A DNA stretch of 64,000 nucleotides from Cercospora beticola (Eukaryota; Ascomycota; Dothideomycetes; Mycosphaerellales; Mycosphaerellaceae), in assembly GCF_033473495.1 (NCBI RefSeq), contig NC_088935.1:3162001-3226000 (forward strand), in the 5' to 3' direction. This document shows, one piece after another, positions 1 to 9,616 of this stretch (the stretch's first letter is position 1; each line of letters starts with the position of its first letter). The notes beneath the pieces are model-generated. The model was not told the DNA's origin, ran no database searches, and saw only the letters and a list, made by a program, of their open reading frames with translations. The position numbers and the translations under genes are program-made.

Positions 1-431
1 ATCGAGACGTGGGGAAGTGGAAGTGGGCCTTGCCTCGCTGTTTGACCAGCTGAAGCGATCCGAATAATGTCTTCCACACCTCAACTCGCGGCTGACTGAA
101 CATTACGACTACCACAGTTCGCGCGGTACCACATCTGGAGACTGGCAAGCATATTCCGACGTAAGCGTTGCCTGCCGATAAGCCCGAACGAGCCTGCATC
201 AATCTGTGCCCACAGAGTCCAGAAGTCTTGGAGTAGTCACGACCCGTGGCACGCGACCAAGTCAAATCTGAACATCGGAAAGTGCATTACTATATCCGCA
301 CAAGGGTATACAACTATCACCATCCTACTGTCGTTCATGAACAATTCCCACCCAAACACAAGAAAAGCTGGCGAGCTCCAGTACCGTATGCTTATTCCCA
401 ACTCCTCATCCTTAACCACCACGCAAAATCT
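1..431. other. 3' flank, no gene recognised
   Basis: This is the sequence downstream of the GPI-protein gene up to the window edge. Short reading frames here are antisense extensions of that gene. I see no conserved protein, RNA gene or repeat. Confidence 0.5.
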
Positions 432-1097
432 TTACAGAGCAAAGGCCAGGAGAGCGCCGAGGCCGAACATGGCACCCGAGGCAACCTTGAGATTCCCACT
501 GGCCGCAGAATCCGAGGTCTCGGTCGAGCCGTTCTCAGATGTCTCTGTTGCGTTCTCGTTGCCAGACGCAGAGCTTGGTGTGGCGGCATTGTTTCCTGTG
601 GTGACAGACACGCCCGTTGCTTGAGAGCCTCCAGGACCGACGACGACGGTAGTTGATGAGGCAACGCTGACGGTGAAAGAGGTCGCGTTTCCGTAGAACA
701 AGGTGTACACAGAGCCCGGAGCAAGACCGGCTGGAATTGTGGCGACTGGAGGAATGCTGGTCTCAGCAACACCTTGGCCTCCAACTTGCGGCGTAGGCAT
801 GCCGGTCACAACCTATTGAGGGGATGATGTTAGCTTTTGTACCTGGTCAAAAGCATGCGACGGCGCAACTTACTCCATCCGAGTTGGTTTGCGTGAGGAA
901 GTTGGTCATGGTGTTTGAGTACGGTGGGATCGAAATGGAAGTTGAAGAGGTCTGAGCCTGGTCACTTTGTCAGAGATGTTGCATCCACAGCGCAGCATCG
1001 TCAAGGAGCGTACATCGTTGTTCTGATCGTCGTTGTTGGTATCCTGGGCGTATGCGGCAGCCACAAATGGCGCCAGAGCCAATACTGAGTAACGCAT
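432..1097 (-). CDS. small GPI-anchored cell-surface protein
   Basis: Seen: three exons, 1097-1014, 951-874 and 812-432, with introns 952-1013 (GTACGC..CTCAG) and 813-873 (GTAAGT..ATAG). Both junctions keep frame, giving 180 aa. The N-terminus is a signal peptide (MRYSVLALAPFVAAAYA, then QD). The middle is rich in Ser, Thr, Asn and Gly. The C-terminus ends in a short hydrophobic tail (FGLGALLAFAL) after a small-residue stretch, the usual layout of a GPI-anchor signal. Known: such proteins are secreted, GPI-anchored in the ER, and sit in the plasma membrane or wall. Inference: a structural or adhesin-like surface protein. No enzymatic domain is visible and the exact function is unknown. Confidence 0.8.
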
Positions 1098-2591
1098 GTT
1101 GATCGATGTATGCTACGACGGGTCGTTGGTGATGATCCAATGGTAATTCTCGTTGTGGAAGATGTAGAATGTCGATGTCGATGTTAGAGACAGCGCGAAA
1201 GAAGAATGGAACGAACGAGTGTCACGAATGGCGTGTAGAGGAGGCAGGCGACAAGAGGGCAGGCCGGCAGCTGCATGTATCATATAAACGAAATGAGAAG
1301 CCGTACTGGGCTGTGAGCGTCCGTGCTCGGTATTGGCCGACTGAATGGTGGCAACTCCGCATCCACACCCTGGTCGGCCGGCACCACAGACCGTCTGGAG
1401 TGGTCGCCACTGCTGGAAAAGACGTCGTGGCGATGCGCCAGTATGCGCTGCTGCACTGTCGACGCGTCCTGCATTTCTTGCTGCTCTGACATGGTGTGGA
1501 GCGACGCGTCCCAAGCAACCGCCCGAAATAGCCCTCGACGACCCGTTGGCGGGCCGAGGAGCGTTCTCGCTGCGCGACAGGTTGACTTTTCCCTTTTCTC
1601 CCAGCGTCCTGGGCAGCGCGCCACAACACGAACATACGAGCATGCCCCTGCTTGGCTGATTCTGCGACTGCCGACCTGCCGCTCGCCCTGTACCGTCTTT
1701 TCGTTCTGCAGCACGACGTGCAGTTCCAGTTTCAGCTGCATACCAATTGGACATCTCTTCGGCCAAGTCTGTCAGCTGTTGCGCCCACGAATACTGCAGT
1801 CACGCTCCTGTCAATGCCACTGTCGACATACACCGAGAGCTAGGAGCTCGGTCGCCCAATAAACTCTTTGACTCCAGTCGCGAAGAAGAATGCTCCATCA
1901 GCCACGTCCTCTGTCTGCGACACCACAAGTACTGCCCAGAAGACTTTATGTTCGAAAGGACGAGGACTTGCGATCCAGCTGCTGCATTTGCCCCATGAAA
2001 GCCATCGACTTAGTAAGTCCAGAGGCATTTGGCCTTTTGCTCAGTCAGGGGAAGCCAGTCTGGATGTCGTTCTGAGAACATGAATGGGTTCTGCTCCAGC
2101 TTGCACAATCCGCCCTTCATCCACTCGGCGGCTGTATTTGGCACATGCAAGCGTACAGGAAGCTGCATGAGCAGATATCAATCACTAGTTTTCACCTTTC
2201 TGGTGTCCAAGGCTCCATCGAAGACACAAACGCGATCCTCTCACTCGGCATGCCAAGACTATCGGACAAACCAATGATCCGGAAAGCTCACTGGAGCTTA
2301 ATCTCGGACGGATATCAGCAACTCAGCAACAACAGTTCCTCCTAGCTCAAGCACATCGTCGCAATTTGCTCTCGTCGATACGCTCAGAAGCATGCAATAA
2401 ATCACGCGGTTGAGGAAGGTCCGGAAGCGGTGTGCACGATGCAGAGGATAAGTAGCCCGCACTTCCCTCCATTTCTTCCTCTTCCCTCCATTCCACTCCT
2501 ATCTTCACTCCTACTTCTTCACAACCGCGCAACCGCTTTGTCGAGTAGTTCGTCGGTCTCAGTCACTTCTTCAAAGCACTACACCCTCTTC
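1098..2591. other. long intergenic region upstream of INO1
   Basis: About 1.5 kb between the divergent GPI-protein and INO1 genes. Several overlapping frames of 100-217 codons occur on both strands around 1113-1862, but they resemble no family and contradict one another, so I treat them as chance frames. The INO1 side holds a pyrimidine-rich tract. I did not find a convincing inositol-response element by eye. Confidence 0.45.
2461..2520 (+). repeat. pyrimidine-rich promoter tract of INO1
   Basis: Sixty bases made almost only of C and T (CTTCC/CTCC repeats), lying 130-70 bp before the 5'UTR intron of INO1. CT-rich stretches just before transcription starts are common in promoters of highly expressed filamentous-fungal genes; that link is general knowledge, not shown here. 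Confidence 0.6.
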
Positions 2592-2678
2592 GTATGTCAC
2601 CACCTTGCTTCTATGAAGTCTTACGTTATTCCCTTCACCTGCACCTCGCTACGCTGGACACTACTGACCGATGCATAG
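2592..2678 (+). other. probable 5'UTR intron of INO1
   Basis: GTATGT donor at 2592, a branch-like CTACTGAC at about 2661, and a TAG acceptor ending at 2678. Splicing would remove the upstream ATG at 2671 and leave the first codon at 2689 in good context (GCAAACATGG). This decides the start chosen for INO1. Confidence 0.6.
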
Positions 2679-2688
2679 TTGTGCAAAC

Positions 2689-4296
2689 ATGGCACCTCAC
2701 GCCAATGACTCGGAGGGCTTCTCCGCCAACAACCCAACGGCAACAACACAGCGTGCCAATGTGAACGACTTCAGTGTCGAAGCACCCCATGTCCAGTACT
2801 CCAATGAAGATATTCTCAGCAAGTACCATTACCGCACAACCGAGGTTCGGCGCGTGAATGGGAAGTATGTCGCCAAGCCCAAGCAGACCAACTACGACTT
2901 CAAGACCAAGAGCCATGTCGGAAAGGTCGGTGTCATGCTCGTCGGACTTGGTGGCAACAATGGCACCACCGTCACTGCTGGCATCATCGCCAATCGCCGC
3001 AAGCTCACATGGGAGACGCGTGAGGGCCCGCGCGCTGCAAACTACTACGGCTCAGTTGTCATGTCTTCTACAGTCAAACTTGGCACTGATGCTGAGAGTG
3101 GTGAGGATGTCAACATTCCTCTTCAAAGCATGCTTCCCATGGTGCATCCTGATGACCTGGTCGTCGGCGGTTGGGATATCAGTGGTATGGATCTTGCCTC
3201 TGCGATGGACCGCGCACAAGTTCTAGAGCCGACTTTGAAGCAACTGGTGAAGAAAGAGATGGCCGGCATGAAGCCGCTGCCAAGTATATACTACCCAGAC
3301 TTCATCGCTTCAAACCAAGGCGACCGAGCAGACAATGTCATTCCGGGATCCAAAGCATGCTTGGAGCATGTTGAGCACATTCGTGCTGATATTCGCAACT
3401 TCAAATCCTCCAACAGCCTCGACAAGGTCATCATTCTATGGACGGCAAACACCGAGCGTTACGCTGAGGTGATCCCAGGCGTCAACGACACCGCAGACAA
3501 CTTGATGGCTTCCATTGAGGCTGGGCACGAAGAAGTATCACCATCTACTGTCTTTGCAGTTGCAAGTATCCTGGAGAATGCGCCTTTCGTCAACGGATCG
3601 CCGCAAAATACTTTTGTCCCTGGCTGTATCCAGCTTGCGGAGAAGCACAATGCCTTCATTGGGGGCGACGATTTCAAATCCGGCCAGACCAAGATGAAGT
3701 CTGCGCTCGTAGATTTCCTCATCAACGCGGGCATCAAGCTCACCTCTATTGCAAGCTACAACCATCTCGGCAACAACGATGGCAAGAACCTCTCCTCGCA
3801 GAAGCAATTTCGATCAAAGGAGATTTCCAAGTCCAATGTCGTCGACGATATGGTGGCAGCCAACAACGTGCTATACGAAAAGGACGAGCATCCAGATCAC
3901 ACTGTTGTCATCAAGTACATGCCTGCAGTTGGCGACAACAAGCGTGCGCTCGATGAGTACTATGCCGAGATCTTTATGGGCGGCCATCAAACAATCAGCA
4001 TATTCAACGTCTGCGAGGACTCGCTGCTCGCCTCACCGCTGATCATCGACTTGGTCATACTCACAGAACTCTTCACGCGCATCCAATGGCGACACGATGG
4101 CGAGCAGGATTACAAGAGCTTCCACAGCGTCCTCAGTGTACTGAGCTACATGCTCAAGGCACCTTTGACGCCACCTGGTACACCGGTAGTCAACGCTCTC
4201 GGAAAGCAGCGAAGCGCTTTGATCAACATTCTTAAAGCATGTGTGGGTTTGGAACCGGAGAATGACATGACACTTGAGCACAAACTCGATTGTTAG
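2689..4296 (+). CDS. INO1: myo-inositol-1-phosphate synthase
   Basis: Converts D-glucose 6-phosphate to 1D-myo-inositol 3-phosphate with NAD+, the committed step of inositol and phosphatidylinositol synthesis, in the cytosol. Seen: a single open exon of 535 aa, close to the roughly 530 aa of fungal Ino1. The NAD-binding glycine loop GLGGNNGTT is at residues 86-94. Deeper in the protein is the diagnostic [14 protein letters not shown] segment followed by [16 protein letters not shown]. The start at 2689 is preferred over the in-frame ATG at 2671, which lies inside a probable 5'UTR intron. It stands alone, divergent from the GPI-protein gene. Identification is certain. Confidence 0.97.
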   Translation: MAPHANDSEGFSANNPTATTQRANVNDFSVEAPHVQYSNEDILSKYHYRTTEVRRVNGKYVAKPKQTNYDFKTKSHVGKVGVMLVGLGGNNGTTVTAGIIANRRKLTWETREGPRAANYYGSVVMSSTVKLGTDAESGEDVNIPLQSMLPMVHPDDLVVGGWDISGMDLASAMDRAQVLEPTLKQLVKKEMAGMKPLPSIYYPDFIASNQGDRADNVIPGSKACLEHVEHIRADIRNFKSSNSLDKVIILWTANTERYAEVIPGVNDTADNLMASIEAGHEEVSPSTVFAVASILENAPFVNGSPQNTFVPGCIQLAEKHNAFIGGDDFKSGQTKMKSALVDFLINAGIKLTSIASYNHLGNNDGKNLSSQKQFRSKEISKSNVVDDMVAANNVLYEKDEHPDHTVVIKYMPAVGDNKRALDEYYAEIFMGGHQTISIFNVCEDSLLASPLIIDLVILTELFTRIQWRHDGEQDYKSFHSVLSVLSYMLKAPLTPPGTPVVNALGKQRSALINILKACVGLEPENDMTLEHKLDC

Positions 4297-4623
4297 TGGC
4301 TTGTACTGCTTCCTATGCCGTGTCACTGGGAGGAATGAGAATTCGATATTGCAACGCCGAACCTGATATTGCAGCGTCCAACATAGCATAGATTATTTAG
4401 AATAGAATAGTGCAGCAACATTTATCCAAGCAGAAGGAATTCCATGTCCTGTCGAGCCTGTCACTTTGAGAATCGCCAAGACATTGACCCCACGTCCGCA
4501 TGTGTCATCAATCCACCCACCGTGCTCACTTCAGGTCAACTTGCATTAGCAAACCCAAGCAATCGGAAACAGGACATATTTGCCGCTACGAATATTTGTA
4601 CGACTCGCCTCCCACGCAGCACC

Positions 4624-5239
4624 ATGTCGTTCGAGCCCAAGCACAAGGTGGAGCTCGAGCCTCCTAAGGACGACATCATCAGTCTCGACTATCTCGCCAA
4701 GTGTGACGGTAAGTGCACAATCATCGGGTTTGTCCTCAGAGAAGCCCGGCGCTCACTCAACATCACTGTTGCTAGGAAAGCATGAAGGATACCCTACATA
4801 CGTCGCGATCAAGGTAAACCAGCACAAGACGCACACCCCAGGTTCTCCCCACCGACCAAGCTAAAACTCGCACAGGGCACGGTCTTCGATGTGACGGGTA
4901 ACAAAGCCTACGGCCCTGAAGGCTCGTACAAAGGTTCGTACCACCTGTAGCACCCAGCCAGCAGCTCGAACTATTTCCCCATTCGATTCACATCAGACCC
5001 ATGCATGCATATTGGCGCACGCCACTAACGTCGAAATTTTGTCGTCCGTTGCAGTCTTCGCTGGCAAAGATGCTTCTCGAGCTCTGGCACAGTCATCACT
5101 GAAGGAAGACCAATGCCGACCGGATTGGTACGATCTGACGGATGATCAGAAGAAGGTGCTGAATGATTGGTTCACTTTTTTCAGCAAGCGGTATAATGTC
5201 AAGGGCAAGGTGGAAGGTGCCACGAATACTGGAGAGTAA
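4624..5239 (+). CDS. MAPR-family cytochrome b5-like haem-binding protein (Dap1-like)
   Basis: Seen: four exons, 4624-4708, 4776-4813, 4876-4933 and 5055-5239, giving 121 aa with all phases matching. The joined protein reads through the conserved core: PTYVAIKGTVFDVTG, then AYGPEGSYKVFAGKDASRALA, then WYDLTDDQKKVLNDWFTFF. This is the cytochrome-b5-like haem/steroid-binding fold of the membrane-associated progesterone receptor group. Known: yeast Dap1 binds haem and supports the P450 Erg11 in ergosterol synthesis. Odd: there is no N-terminal membrane helix, so this is a short soluble type. Role in sterol or P450 support is inferred from family only. Confidence 0.9.
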
Positions 5240-7099
5240 ATGGGAAAAAAGAGTAACAGCACGAGCGGCACTCCAAAGATGAGAAAGCTTTCACTTTCTC
5301 TTGTCATTATGCGTCTCTTCTCTCATGATCCTTGAACCCACAATATCCCACGAACTGAACGATCGCTGAAAAATAAAAAGCACTCAATGGGTATGTCCAC
5401 AACGCCGAAACACCGTCATGTCTCATGAAGTTTTTTCCCCACGCCGAAACGACAACTCTTCCACCTTTTCACATCTGGAGCTGTGCTTGCTGTGCGTGTC
5501 GCATCATGGCTTGTTGCTGGCCGCATTGCTGACAGATTTGGTTGGCGCTGTACCATTCACGCTTGATGGCCCATGCTCCGAAGCATTGATGATTGGCGTC
5601 GTTGCGAGCAGCATGGCAGTGCTTGATGAGGCGACGACCGGCATGGCCGCAGTGAAAGTGGATGACTTCGAACTTGACTCTTCTGTGAGCTCATATCTTG
5701 AGATCCTTGACAAGATCGTGGACTTACTTGGCACATGTTGCACGATGTAGGAGGAAATCAGGTGAAACAGGATTTGTGGTGGTGCACTGGGTAGGCTGCG
5801 GATGTGTTATCAATATGGTGTCGTTCATGAATTGCATTGAAGATCACTGACTGTGCAATGTGTCCGATATCAGAAGCTGATCGGCTCGTGTGAGTAACGG
5901 CAACAGATACCACCAGCTACAATCGAGGAGAAAAAGCAAAAGTCCAACGAATCTGGCAAAGCGAGTTGAGGAAAGGATGGCGAGGAAGAAATCAGGCTGT
6001 GTGAGAAACCCATGTTCTTTTATATCCGATTCTCTGCAGACGTGGAGCGTCTGGATGCTGTGGCCTGTTCTGGTTGTGAGGAAACTGTCTCCACTTACCC
6101 CATGGATCATCGACAGTACATCGATGCTAATGATACAATCATGGCTAGAACCCCTTCACAAAGGTCGTGGGTCAAGTTTTGGTATGCATTCAGGCGTTGC
6201 AACTGTTACGCAAAGCATCCCACCTCCAGTCGTTATCCTGCCACGGCATGAGTACTGGAGAGAAATACGCTATCAGTCGCATTACAAGCATGGGGGTAGA
6301 GCAGCGATGTCGCCCACATTCAGTCAGGTTAATCAAGCTCTCCTCAAATCTGAAGTTTGACAGAAGTCGTCGAATTGTACATTGGACATTTTTGTTGAAA
6401 GGGCAGTGCGAAGCCGTGTCCGCCAGTTCACTTGATGTCCGGGTCGCGAACGACGTCGCTGACAGCTTTCATTGTCTGCTATGTATCACTTTTGCTGGTC
6501 TGACACTGCCCGTGGACGTTGACATTGCATGCACTAGTTTGTGCAGCGTACGTACACTTCTGCGCAACATCTGACAGGTTCAGACTGGCACTACCCCGAC
6601 ACATGCCGCGGTTGCCGTATGTCGTACAGCACAGAAGATCGTGAACCCTAGAGCCCGGTTAAAGCTCGAGCAGTGGCCATATTGGGCCGTGCAGCTGCTG
6701 GTCGGCAACTTGCTTGGCTGCTGTCTGCAACCTGCCACCGGACCGTGGCCGCCGGTACTCCTTCCCTTTCGTCTGCAGTTGACATCCGATGCCAGCTTGT
6801 ACCAGCGCACTCGATTCGGCGATTTGAATGCCGAATCCTGGTGAGGTGTTACGACCACGCCAAAACAACTTGCATTGGTACCAGACCTGTTAAAGGTGTA
6901 TACTAACCTGGTCATCGTGGCCTACTGCACCAACCTTGCACTGCGCTCGGCGGCGCGTGCACGATTGCACTCTGCACCTGAGCATTAGTGCGAAGCCTGC
7001 CTTCATGAATGCATGAATGTCACCTAGTCGAAAGACATGCCGTGCAACTAATGCCGGTACGACAGATGGTGTATCCAGTTTGGTTGGATGGTTCAATCA
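5240..7099. other. gene-poor stretch between MAPR and NOP4 genes
   Basis: About 1.9 kb lie between two 3' ends. Apart from the candidate spliced small gene on the minus strand near 5469-5795, I see only short, overlapping and unrelated frames, for example plus-strand frames at 5890-6360 and 6167-6574. No transposase, repeat or RNA gene was recognised. Confidence 0.4.
5469..5795 (-). CDS. candidate small Cys-rich protein, 5' end unresolved
   Basis: Seen: if an intron at 5727-5683 (GTAAGT..CACAG, 45 bp) is removed, exon 5795-5728 joins 5682-5469 in frame. The result is about 93 residues with spaced cysteines (CTTTNP.., ATCAK, HCGHAGRRLIKHCHAA, CFGAWAIKREWYS, ICQQCGQQQ), ending at the TGA at 5469-5471. 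The upstream side ends in a good acceptor (CCGCAG), so an earlier exon carrying the start is needed but I could not fix it. Inference: a small fungal protein with paired Cys/His, possibly metal binding. No homologue is named. A chance open frame remains possible. Confidence 0.35.
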
Positions 7100-9334
7100 T
7101 CATTTGCCGACCTTCCTGCGCGCACGGATCGCTCGTTTCCTTCCAATGATCTGGTTGCGCTTCGCAATTTTCTCGTCAACGGTCTTCTTCTGCTTGTCTG
7201 TGGTGGATTTCGAAGGTTCCACAGCATCGGATGTGTCGTCGGAAGTCCTCTTGCGCTTCCGCTGACCAGGTTTGTCACCTCGCGATCTGGGTTTCGAAGC
7301 ACTGTTGACTGCCGAATCCTGGTCTTCCGGTTTGCCGTTGCCCGGTTGAGTGCGCGCTCTAGCCTTTTGCTCCTTCTCGTTCCTGCGCATCACAACTTGG
7401 GCGTTCTCGATGGCGAACTCCACGATCAGTCTTTTCTTGCGATCTTGAACTTCCTCCCGGCTCAGCTTTCCTTTGCCCTGGTTGACCTGGTAATCCACAG
7501 CATGTCCGTTGAGCCAACGAAGACCCATCAGGGCATTTCGGTGTGTGTAGTACTCAATGAAACCATAACCTCGACTACGCCCTGCTCCACTCTCCTCATT
7601 GATCTTGCTCCCACCAGCGCTTTCGAACACGACTTTGGCTTGTTTCACGATACCCTTGCCGGCCTTTTTTCGAGCAGCCTCTGCAGCTTGCATTTCTTCA
7701 CCCCCACGCAGCAACTCCTCTTTGGACAGTCGATCCCTACGACCCTCCTTGACGTCTGTAGCAAACCCGACGACAGCTTGTCGTGCAAGGTCTTTCAGAT
7801 CCTTGCTAGTGACACTGCGAGGAATGTTGCGTACAGAAAGCCGAGTCAAACTAAGATGTAGAGAAGGATTGTTCTCGATGAGCTGCTTTCGTTGTTTGGC
7901 ACTGGCTTCACGCATTGCCTGCTCCGATGGCGGCAGTTGTTGCCATAGCTTGGAGTTGGTTGCGATGGTGCCCTCCCCCAATAGATACAGACGGCGCTTA
8001 TCACGATCGCGTTTGTTTCGATGATTGGTGCCTTCTTCCGTCAATCGAGCTGCATCGGACTTGCCAACAGCCCGGGTGACCTGCAGTACGCGACCTTCCA
8101 GAGTATACTGTCCAGTGGGATCGGCCATCTCGTTCTGCAACACCGACTGCGCATTCTGCACGTTTTTGCCACCTTTTTTGGTTTCTTCGCTCACGGCAGT
8201 TGGTTTGAAGGGTGCCGACCGGAGGCATGCGTCTGCATCGGCCTTTTCGTAGAAACATACAAAACCAGTTCCTTTGGAGCGCCCAGTCTCGTGGTCCATT
8301 ACGACTCGAGCGTAACGCGTGCTGCCGAATTGCTGGAAATGGTCCTCCAAATCCTCATCGCTGCATGTGAAAGGCAGATTGCGAATGAACAGAGTACTCG
8401 ACCTGTCTTCAGCACGATCCTGCCTGTCATCGTCCTGGTTCAGCTCGTCTGCATCGGCGTCCGTACATTCGTCCTCGCTCGTCCCGTCTTCACTTTCATG
8501 ATCGTCGTCCTCGTCCTCACTGCCGGTATGCTCCACGTCGTCTGCATCGTCCTGCATTAGATCTTCGTCGACCGCTTCCGCATCTTGATCATCTGCATTG
8601 TCCTCGACTACACCTTCGGTGTCCGTCTGCTCTGTAAAAACCTCTTTCTCGACGGCCCAGTCCACGGCCACTGTCCTCCCATTCACCTCTTTCCCATTAA
8701 CACCTTCAATCGCCTTTTCGGCGTTCTTCCGCCCACGCATGATAACGAAGCCATAGCCAGCCATGAGACCCGGACCCTTCTGAGGCACATATGCCTTCTT
8801 GACCTTGCCGTAGCTTTGAAACAACTTTTCGAGCTGCTTCGGGCCTTTGATCGACCACGGTAGATTGCGTACGATCAACTTGGACGGCTGGTGCTGCCTC
8901 TCCAGTTCTGCTTGTTGGCGACCCACGGAAGCCGCGTTCTCGCCATCTCTGCCATCCCGACGTCGGGGCTCTGCAATCTCGATACGCAGCTTCTTTCCGT
9001 GAAAATCGTGGCCATTGAATTGTGCGCGGGCTTGTGCCGCATCGTCAGCATCGGCAAAGGTCACGAAGCCATAGCCCTTGCATTGCTTGGTCTCGGGATC
9101 GATGACGGCGGTGGCGTGCTTGACCGGGAAGGCATCGGAGAACAGTTCAGTCAACTGCTCGGTGGTGATGTCGGCGGGTAGGGAGCGCACGAAGAGTGAG
9201 CATCGTTTGGCCGCGGCCTGCTTTTGGTCTTCATTCGTCTGTGCACGAGGCGTGGCCACCGTGGACGCATTGTCAGTCTCCACTGCTGCGGCACTGCCAT
9301 CGGAGAGCCGCTGGCGCTTTGCGGCGGGCGCCAT
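7100..9334 (-). CDS. NOP4: nucleolar RNA-binding protein Nop4 (RBM28-like)
   Basis: Acts in the nucleolus in 60S ribosomal subunit biogenesis by binding pre-rRNA. Seen: one uninterrupted exon of 744 aa starting at an ATG. There are four RRMs. RRM1 is near residues 46-123 (RNP1-like KGYGFVTF), RRM2 about 150-230 (GYGFVIM), and RRM3 begins about 315 (TLFIRNLPF, KGTGFVCF). A divergent RRM4 begins about 490 (LSVRNIPRSVT..., GYGFIEYYTHRNA). A very acidic linker lies between RRM2 and RRM3. The C-terminus is basic (KRKR, KRAIRARRK), as expected for a nucleolar protein. Four RRMs with an acidic linker match Nop4/RBM28. Confidence 0.93.
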   Translation of the reverse strand: MAPAAKRQRLSDGSAAAVETDNASTVATPRAQTNEDQKQAAAKRCSLFVRSLPADITTEQLTELFSDAFPVKHATAVIDPETKQCKGYGFVTFADADDAAQARAQFNGHDFHGKKLRIEIAEPRRRDGRDGENAASVGRQQAELERQHQPSKLIVRNLPWSIKGPKQLEKLFQSYGKVKKAYVPQKGPGLMAGYGFVIMRGRKNAEKAIEGVNGKEVNGRTVAVDWAVEKEVFTEQTDTEGVVEDNADDQDAEAVDEDLMQDDADDVEHTGSEDEDDDHESEDGTSEDECTDADADELNQDDDRQDRAEDRSSTLFIRNLPFTCSDEDLEDHFQQFGSTRYARVVMDHETGRSKGTGFVCFYEKADADACLRSAPFKPTAVSEETKKGGKNVQNAQSVLQNEMADPTGQYTLEGRVLQVTRAVGKSDAARLTEEGTNHRNKRDRDKRRLYLLGEGTIATNSKLWQQLPPSEQAMREASAKQRKQLIENNPSLHLSLTRLSVRNIPRSVTSKDLKDLARQAVVGFATDVKEGRRDRLSKEELLRGGEEMQAAEAARKKAGKGIVKQAKVVFESAGGSKINEESGAGRSRGYGFIEYYTHRNALMGLRWLNGHAVDYQVNQGKGKLSREEVQDRKKRLIVEFAIENAQVVMRRNEKEQKARARTQPGNGKPEDQDSAVNSASKPRSRGDKPGQRKRKRTSDDTSDAVEPSKSTTDKQKKTVDEKIAKRNQIIGRKRAIRARRKVGK

Positions 9335-9616
9335 GCTGCGAATTGTGGAATGGCAGGATGTTTTGCGAGAAGAGGAATTAGAGAATTTCGTATGCTACGC
9401 TAGAATTCTACAGCTGCGGAGCGAGAAGAACAAGCTTCCCGCGCTAACGCTAACGCAACCCTGCATCGGACGGACCCGCCAGCGCATCTGATGCATCAAT
9501 TATTGACGTCCACTTGCCTACTCATCCATCAAATTGACCATCCCCAAGTCTCATCGTCTTCACTGCTCGCCATGTTGCACTGCATTGGACGGTGCCACAG
9601 GAGCATCGACCTACGA

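Noticed and set aside
1113..1862. Overlapping frames of 104-217 codons on both strands
   Set aside because: They overlap each other in different frames, have no domain and lie in promoter DNA. They look like chance frames in GC-rich sequence.
2671..2688. Upstream in-frame ATG as start of INO1
   Set aside because: It falls inside a probable 5'UTR intron with good donor, branch and acceptor, and the next ATG has a better context.
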